A stretch of 15,357 nt of DNA from Symbiodinium natans (lineage: Eukaryota > Sar > Dinophyceae > Suessiales > Symbiodiniaceae). Made by a program: the position numbers and the translations under genes. The notes beneath the pieces are model-generated. The model ran no database searches, was not told the DNA's origin, and saw nothing but the letters and a program-made list of their open reading frames with translations. Shown here one piece after another: positions 12,033 through 15,357 of the stretch; position 1 is the first letter of the stretch, and each line of letters opens with the position of its first letter. The DNA is taken from assembly GCA_905221605.1 (NCBI GenBank), contig CAJNDS010001273.1, positions 10,001 to 25,357 on the forward strand, read 5' to 3'.

Positions 12033-13251
12033 ATGCCGCTACTATCGCGTGAGGTTCTGCTCGAAATTCTCATGGAGTCGCTTCACGTGCCAACCACCGT
12101 TCACTTACCGGGCGGAGCACATGAACAGTTGGCCACATCTACTTCGGCAGAGACCCACCTTGCCCCAAGGAGGCTCACCTTTACCACAAACGAACTCGCA
12201 CCCATGGAGGCAAGAAGCGAGAGAGTGGCATCAAGGCTATGCAGCTTTATATGCCAGCTGGACAGGCACCTAGCCTGGCGCGAGGGCAGACACGTTGATC
12301 TGCCCTTTGAAGACTGGCCGCGTACACTAGCAGGCAAGCGCAAGCACATTGATGAAGATCTGCCTCCAGGGTTATCTCCAGCGCCAGCAAATAACCTACC
12401 TCTCCATCATGATCCGCAACTACACAAATGATGGAGAAGGCTCACCGTCTTTTAGAACGTTCGATGCCAACGAAGCATGCACTCTCACTTGGCAATACCT
12501 CGTCAGGAGATTCTCGCAGACGGAGCTCAGTACAATTCTGCTCCGAACTTTGGAGCAAGCCAAAGTACTACTGCGATCAGAGTTCACCCCGGCACATCAG
12601 CGAAACCTTCTACAGGAGCACCCGCAAGCGACGGAGGAGACCTGGCAAGGCAAGAAGTACTTCCCCCTGGGCCTCAGGCTGCAAGACACTCATCAGCTTG
12701 ATCTCGAAGCATATGACTTCCGAACGCTCAAAAGAGCATCGCTCCAGTTGCGCCTGCTGCAACAACTGCGGACCATCACTGCCTCCACACCAACGTCGGC
12801 CAGCGAACAGATTCGAGACAGCTGGGACTTCCTCGAACAAGACCGAGATCTATCCAAGCTTGACTATGAGGAGTATCACACCAAATTGGCCCCCATGATA
12901 CCGCACTATCAGGAGACACTCCGAGAAATCCTGACAATGTATCGCCTCTGGCTGTCTACTCCACTGACAGAGGAAGACTTCTTGTGGGTGCGGAACCTGG
13001 TTGTGGGCCAACTCTTACCTAGAGACACTCTCCACCGCTACTTTGCTGACAGTCTCTGGCAACAAGTACGTCAAAGATACGGCGGTGACCAAGGAGATCT
13101 CGAGCAGGCACAAGGAGTCATCACTATTGTGTCCCCGCTCCATGACCAGGTCTTTGAGGACTACAAGAACTTTGCAGTGGCGCTGACTTTGCTCCTAGTT
13201 AGACACCGTCGACATCTGAAGCAGATCCTTACCGATAAAATTCGAGGCTAG
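12033..13251 (+). CDS. P2: second tandem paralog, broken by a frameshift near 12365
   Basis: The start ATG at 12033 follows an in-frame TGA in E17. The first frame runs to 12431 and matches the P3 N-terminus (LSREVLLEILMESL; RVASRLCSF; LAGKRKHIDED). Homology then moves to the +1 frame, which carries MIRNYTNDGEGSPSF, YFPLGLRLQD, LDLEAYDFRTLKRAS and IVSPLHDQVFEDYK and ends with TAG at 13249-13251. The switch lies between about 12350 and 12385. Skipping one base would give about 405 residues in one chain. The TTG that opens the second frame at 12349 is not a credible start. The predicted protein is helical with no signal or membrane segment. Function is unknown. E18 begins 28 nt after the stop. 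Confidence 0.6.
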
Positions 13252-13278
13252 TCAATTGTTAGTGCACCATAGCAACCC

Positions 13279-13301
13279 AACGAGAGAGGTCTCCTCCTGT
13301 T
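13279..13301 (+). repeat. E hairpin 18 (28 nt after the P2 stop)
   Basis: Core at 13286-13296, loop TCT, in the context CGAGAGAGG and followed by CTG. Only AAC/GTT pair outside, so the arms are weak. Confidence 0.8.
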
Positions 13302-13346
13302 CTCAGAGAAAGTCCTTCCAAAGAGCAGAAAAACTCTTGGAGCTTC

Positions 13347-13352
13347 AATAAA
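13347..13352 (+). terminator. AATAAA in the P2-P3 spacer
   Basis: A single AATAAA lies between E18 and E19, in the position expected for a poly(A) signal of P2. Dinoflagellates generally do not rely on this hexamer, and it is absent from the other spacers. Confidence 0.2.
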
Positions 13353-13368
13353 GCTGCACTTGGCTTCA

Positions 13369-13404
13369 CTCAGCACAGCTCTCCTCGCAGATCTTTCTCT
13401 CAAG
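13369..13404 (+). promoter_or_regulatory. Pyrimidine-rich tract with CAG and AAG, possible splice acceptor before P3
   Basis: CTCTCCTCGCAG ends at 13390 and ATCTTTCTCTCAAG at 13404. Either AG could be used. E19 starts 12 nt after the first. Confidence 0.4.
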
Positions 13405-13438
13405 TTCCGCACGAGTGAGGTCACCTCCTGGCGAACTT
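13402..13438 (+). repeat. E hairpin 19 (18 nt before the P3 ATG)
   Basis: Core at 13417-13427, loop TCA. Left arm AAGTTCCGCAC pairs with GGCGAACTT, with one C and one A bulged. Confidence 0.92.
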
Positions 13439-13455
13439 AAACACTGTCAAACATA

Positions 13456-14751
13456 ATGGCAGCTCTTCACCCGGTCCTTAGCCGCGAACAAGCAATGGAG
13501 GTACTTCTCGAATCCCTCTTTATGCCGCTGCCGGTATACTCTACCTCTCCATCAGGCACTACCACGGCAAGCAATCTGGACCTAGCCTCATCGCGTGTCT
13601 CTTCCGAGGAGGCAATTCAACACTCCGACCGCCAGGTACGGATAGCTTCGCGTGCTTGCAGCTTCATGAAGCTGCTAACGGAGAAGACTCACTGGCACAT
13701 GGGAGAACTGCGGCTATATCTTCCAACAACTGCACCTCGACAGCTGGCAGCAAAAAGAAAGCACGACGAGATGATGCTGACTGAACCCCGTGCAGACATC
13801 TTGACGTACCATCGGAGGCGCCAGCTCCTCTTCATCTCTCAGGCGATTCGGGACTATACGAACGATGGTCCTGGACACAACTCATTCCAGCTTGAAGATG
13901 CAGAGCCAACTGTCCAGCGAATCTTGACGTACTTGACGCGCCATTTTGGCCAAGGGGAGGTGAACTTTATGATAGCCAACACCCTCTCACATCTCCACCT
14001 TTTGATGCGATCGTCAACGCCACGTCTCCTCTCGGGCATTGAGCAATCACAGCCATCACATGTCCCGGGACAAGGCTTGGACTACTTCCCCTCCAATCTC
14101 CATCTTCAAGATGACAACCAACTGGACCTTCACTACTTCGACTTGCAGGCACTCAAAAGAGCCTCCACAGTATACAGGGTACAGCAGTTGCTCAAGCTGT
14201 CTTCCTCCACTTCAGAAGGGGCATCTTCGGTGAAGAACGGCTGGCGCTTTCAACACCAAGACCAACATCTCAACGCTCTGTCTTATGATCAACATCTCCT
14301 AGCCCTGCTGCCCTATCTTCCGAACTACCAGGACCAAATCCGAGAGGACCTGGTCACGTATCGGAAGTGGCTGCTTAGAGAAATCAAAGCAGATGAAATT
14401 GCCTGGGTTCGATCCATGATCAAGGAAGCAGTGATCTCCAGAGGCGAACTCCTGGAGCTCTTTGAGGAAGCCTTGCTCAAGCAGATTAATTCTGCATTCC
14501 AAGCCAGCGCTAGACCTCCCAACCCGGAGTATCATTCTCAAGACTTCCAGAATAGCATGGCTCTTCGCTTCTATCAAATCATCAACCCATTGTACGATGA
14601 CGTCTATGAGGAGTACAAGCCGTATGCAATAGTCTATAAGATGCTCGCTTCCTTTCATCGCAAACAGGTCCAGTCCCTACTTCGGGCTCGCGAAGCAGCA
14701 ATTCTGGCTTCCCCATACCGCACCATGAGCCTGGTTCCAGTATGCGAGTGA
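13456..14751 (+). CDS. P3: third tandem paralog, intact 431-residue protein of unknown function
   Basis: The only unbroken member of the P family. Its ATG at 13456 follows E19. Segments shared with P2, and partly with P1, are: LSREQAMEVLLESL near 8-21; RIASRACSF near 62-70; LAAKRKH near 97-103; IRDYTNDGPGHNSF near 131-144; YFPSNLHLQDDNQLDL near 210-225; LKRASTVYR near 233-241; LPNYQDQIREDLVTYRKWL near 288-306; and INPLYDDVYEEYK near 376-388. It looks mostly alpha-helical, is charged, and has no signal peptide, membrane span or recognisable catalytic motif. The last codons TGC GAG TGA overlap hairpin E20, which supplies the stop. It could be a structural or nucleic-acid-binding protein. This is not known. 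Confidence 0.72.
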   Translation: MAALHPVLSREQAMEVLLESLFMPLPVYSTSPSGTTTASNLDLASSRVSSEEAIQHSDRQVRIASRACSFMKLLTEKTHWHMGELRLYLPTTAPRQLAAKRKHDEMMLTEPRADILTYHRRRQLLFISQAIRDYTNDGPGHNSFQLEDAEPTVQRILTYLTRHFGQGEVNFMIANTLSHLHLLMRSSTPRLLSGIEQSQPSHVPGQGLDYFPSNLHLQDDNQLDLHYFDLQALKRASTVYRVQQLLKLSSSTSEGASSVKNGWRFQHQDQHLNALSYDQHLLALLPYLPNYQDQIREDLVTYRKWLLREIKADEIAWVRSMIKEAVISRGELLELFEEALLKQINSAFQASARPPNPEYHSQDFQNSMALRFYQIINPLYDDVYEEYKPYAIVYKMLASFHRKQVQSLLRAREAAILASPYRTMSLVPVCE

Positions 14752-14774
14752 GGTCGCCTCCAGCAAGCTGAACC
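14733..14774 (+). repeat. E hairpin 20 (supplies the P3 stop codon)
   Basis: Core at 14750-14760, loop TCG, followed by CAG. Long arms: GC/GC, then TAT against AAG with one mismatch and one wobble, then CAG/CTG and GGTT/AACC with one bulged C. The P3 stop TGA is at 14749-14751. Confidence 0.9.
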
Positions 14775-15004
14775 ATTCTTCCTAAGTGCCTGAACAGTCC
14801 TAACAAAGGACTTGATCCAGTATCCAGACATCGCTCGCACTGCAGAAGAAAAAGCCTCAACGCCTCTTTATGGACAAGTGCCAGCCTGCATGGCCGATGC
14901 TCTTAGACTGGGCCTGCCTGCCAGCCTGCCTGCTGAGGTTGAAGACCAATCTCGCAGGGACGTGTACAGAAGCGCAACTCACATGGCTTGAAGAAGATAG
15001 GGCA

Positions 15005-15024
15005 TCGGACTGATCAGGTCCCGA
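15005..15024 (+). repeat. Stem-loop TCGGAC/GTCCCGA near the right end
   Basis: Six base pairs with one bulged C around the loop TGATCAG. It may be part of a retroelement 3' UTR. Confidence 0.45.
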
Positions 15025-15065
15025 ACGACTAGGTCACTCAGTTTTCACCCTCGATGCCCGCCAAG

Positions 15066-15085
15066 GTGTGGGACATAACCCGCAC
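15066..15085 (+). repeat. Stem-loop GTGTGGG/CCCGCAC, 8 nt before the GAAAT tail
   Basis: Seven base pairs including one T-G wobble, loop ACATAA. A 3' stem-loop directly before a short tandem tail is known from LINEs whose RT recognises its own 3' end. Confidence 0.6.
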
Positions 15086-15093
15086 ATGCGTCC

Positions 15094-15118
15094 GAAATGA
15101 AATGAAATGAAATGAAAT
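15094..15118 (+). repeat. (GAAAT)5 tandem repeat, LINE-like 3' tail
   Basis: Five exact GAAAT units, on the same strand as the reverse transcriptase. Short tandem tails of this type end many non-LTR retrotransposons. It could instead be a plain microsatellite. Confidence 0.75.
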
Positions 15119-15120
15119 AA

Positions 15121-15357
<237 letters not shown>

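Larger units (their letters stand above)
14775..15093 (+). other. 3' region after P3: no gene, two hairpins
   Basis: No convincing ORF on either strand. It contains a small imperfect tandem of GCCTGCCTGCCA units near 14912-14932 and two hairpins (15005-15024 and 15066-15085) just before the GAAAT repeats. It has no E hairpin. Confidence 0.5.

Noticed and set aside
12048-12065. GCGTGAGGTTCTGCTC at the P2 start, similar to the hairpin's left half
   Set aside because: There is no right half stem, and the segment encodes the conserved LSREVLLE block, so the match is chance.
12634-12643. GAGGAGACCT, resembling a reverse-strand hairpin core
   Set aside because: The right half stem is incomplete (CCTG, not CCTC) and no complementary arms flank it. 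It lies in the conserved coding part of P2.
124-14774. CRISPR array or bacterial integron (attC sites) as explanation of the hairpins
   Set aside because: Spacing runs from about 100 to over 1500 nt, there are no spacers or Cas genes, and no integron integrase. Variable stems and gene-by-gene placement recall attC, but here the conserved part is at the loop end rather than the stem base, and the genes look eukaryotic.

Overview
The window looks like nuclear DNA of a protist, most likely a dinoflagellate. All convincing genes lie on the + strand, one after another. The ORFs are long and show no obvious cis-introns. Most genes have a pyrimidine tract ending in AG a short way upstream, as expected for spliced-leader trans-splicing of a unidirectional cluster. 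There are large microsatellites and a LINE-type reverse transcriptase. A kinetoplastid-like genome would share several of these traits, so the assignment is an inference. No rRNA, tRNA, CRISPR array or bacterial operon signal was seen.

Layout. Positions 1-3616 hold a non-LTR retrotransposon coding region, cut by the left edge: reverse transcriptase, three C2H2-like zinc fingers, a frame break at an A-run (about 2289-2293), then a fourth finger and a ubiquitin-specific protease (USP) domain. Positions 3702-4775 encode an unrecognised basic/helical protein. A small Cys-rich ORF (5254-5517) and a (TC)n tract precede a 595-residue unknown protein (5883-7670). A dual-specificity phosphatase follows (8124-8954), then a Pro/Ser-rich protein (9301 to about 10036). 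Three diverged tandem copies of one unknown gene family (P1-P3) fill 10447-14751. P1 carries an in-frame TGA and P2 a frameshift. The right end holds two hairpins, five GAAAT units and a long (TTG)n/(TCG)n tract; hairpin plus short tandem tail is what the 3' end of a LINE looks like.

The main discovery is a family of 20 short hairpins (E1-E20), all on the + strand, with consensus GAGTGAGGTYNCCTCCTG. The inner stem GAGG/CCTC and the first loop base T are invariant in all 20. The flanking arms differ in sequence from copy to copy, yet within most copies the left and right arms are complementary. The hairpins bracket genes: one lies 10-21 nt before the start codon of the last four genes, and one lies at or just after most stop codons. 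In three genes (phosphatase, P1, P3) the hairpin itself supplies the TGA stop. Five copies lie inside reading frames and are translated, four of them as a C/S-E-V-T/S-S tract.

How the parts may fit (inference): either a trans-spliced gene array whose mRNAs carry a recognition hairpin at both ends, or one very large multi-gene retroelement of about 15 kb (RT at the left, LINE-like tail at the right, cargo genes between) in which the hairpins mark cassette boundaries. The variable but self-complementary arms could come from selection for RNA structure, or from fold-back copying of flanking DNA when a hairpin inserts. The sequence alone does not decide between these.
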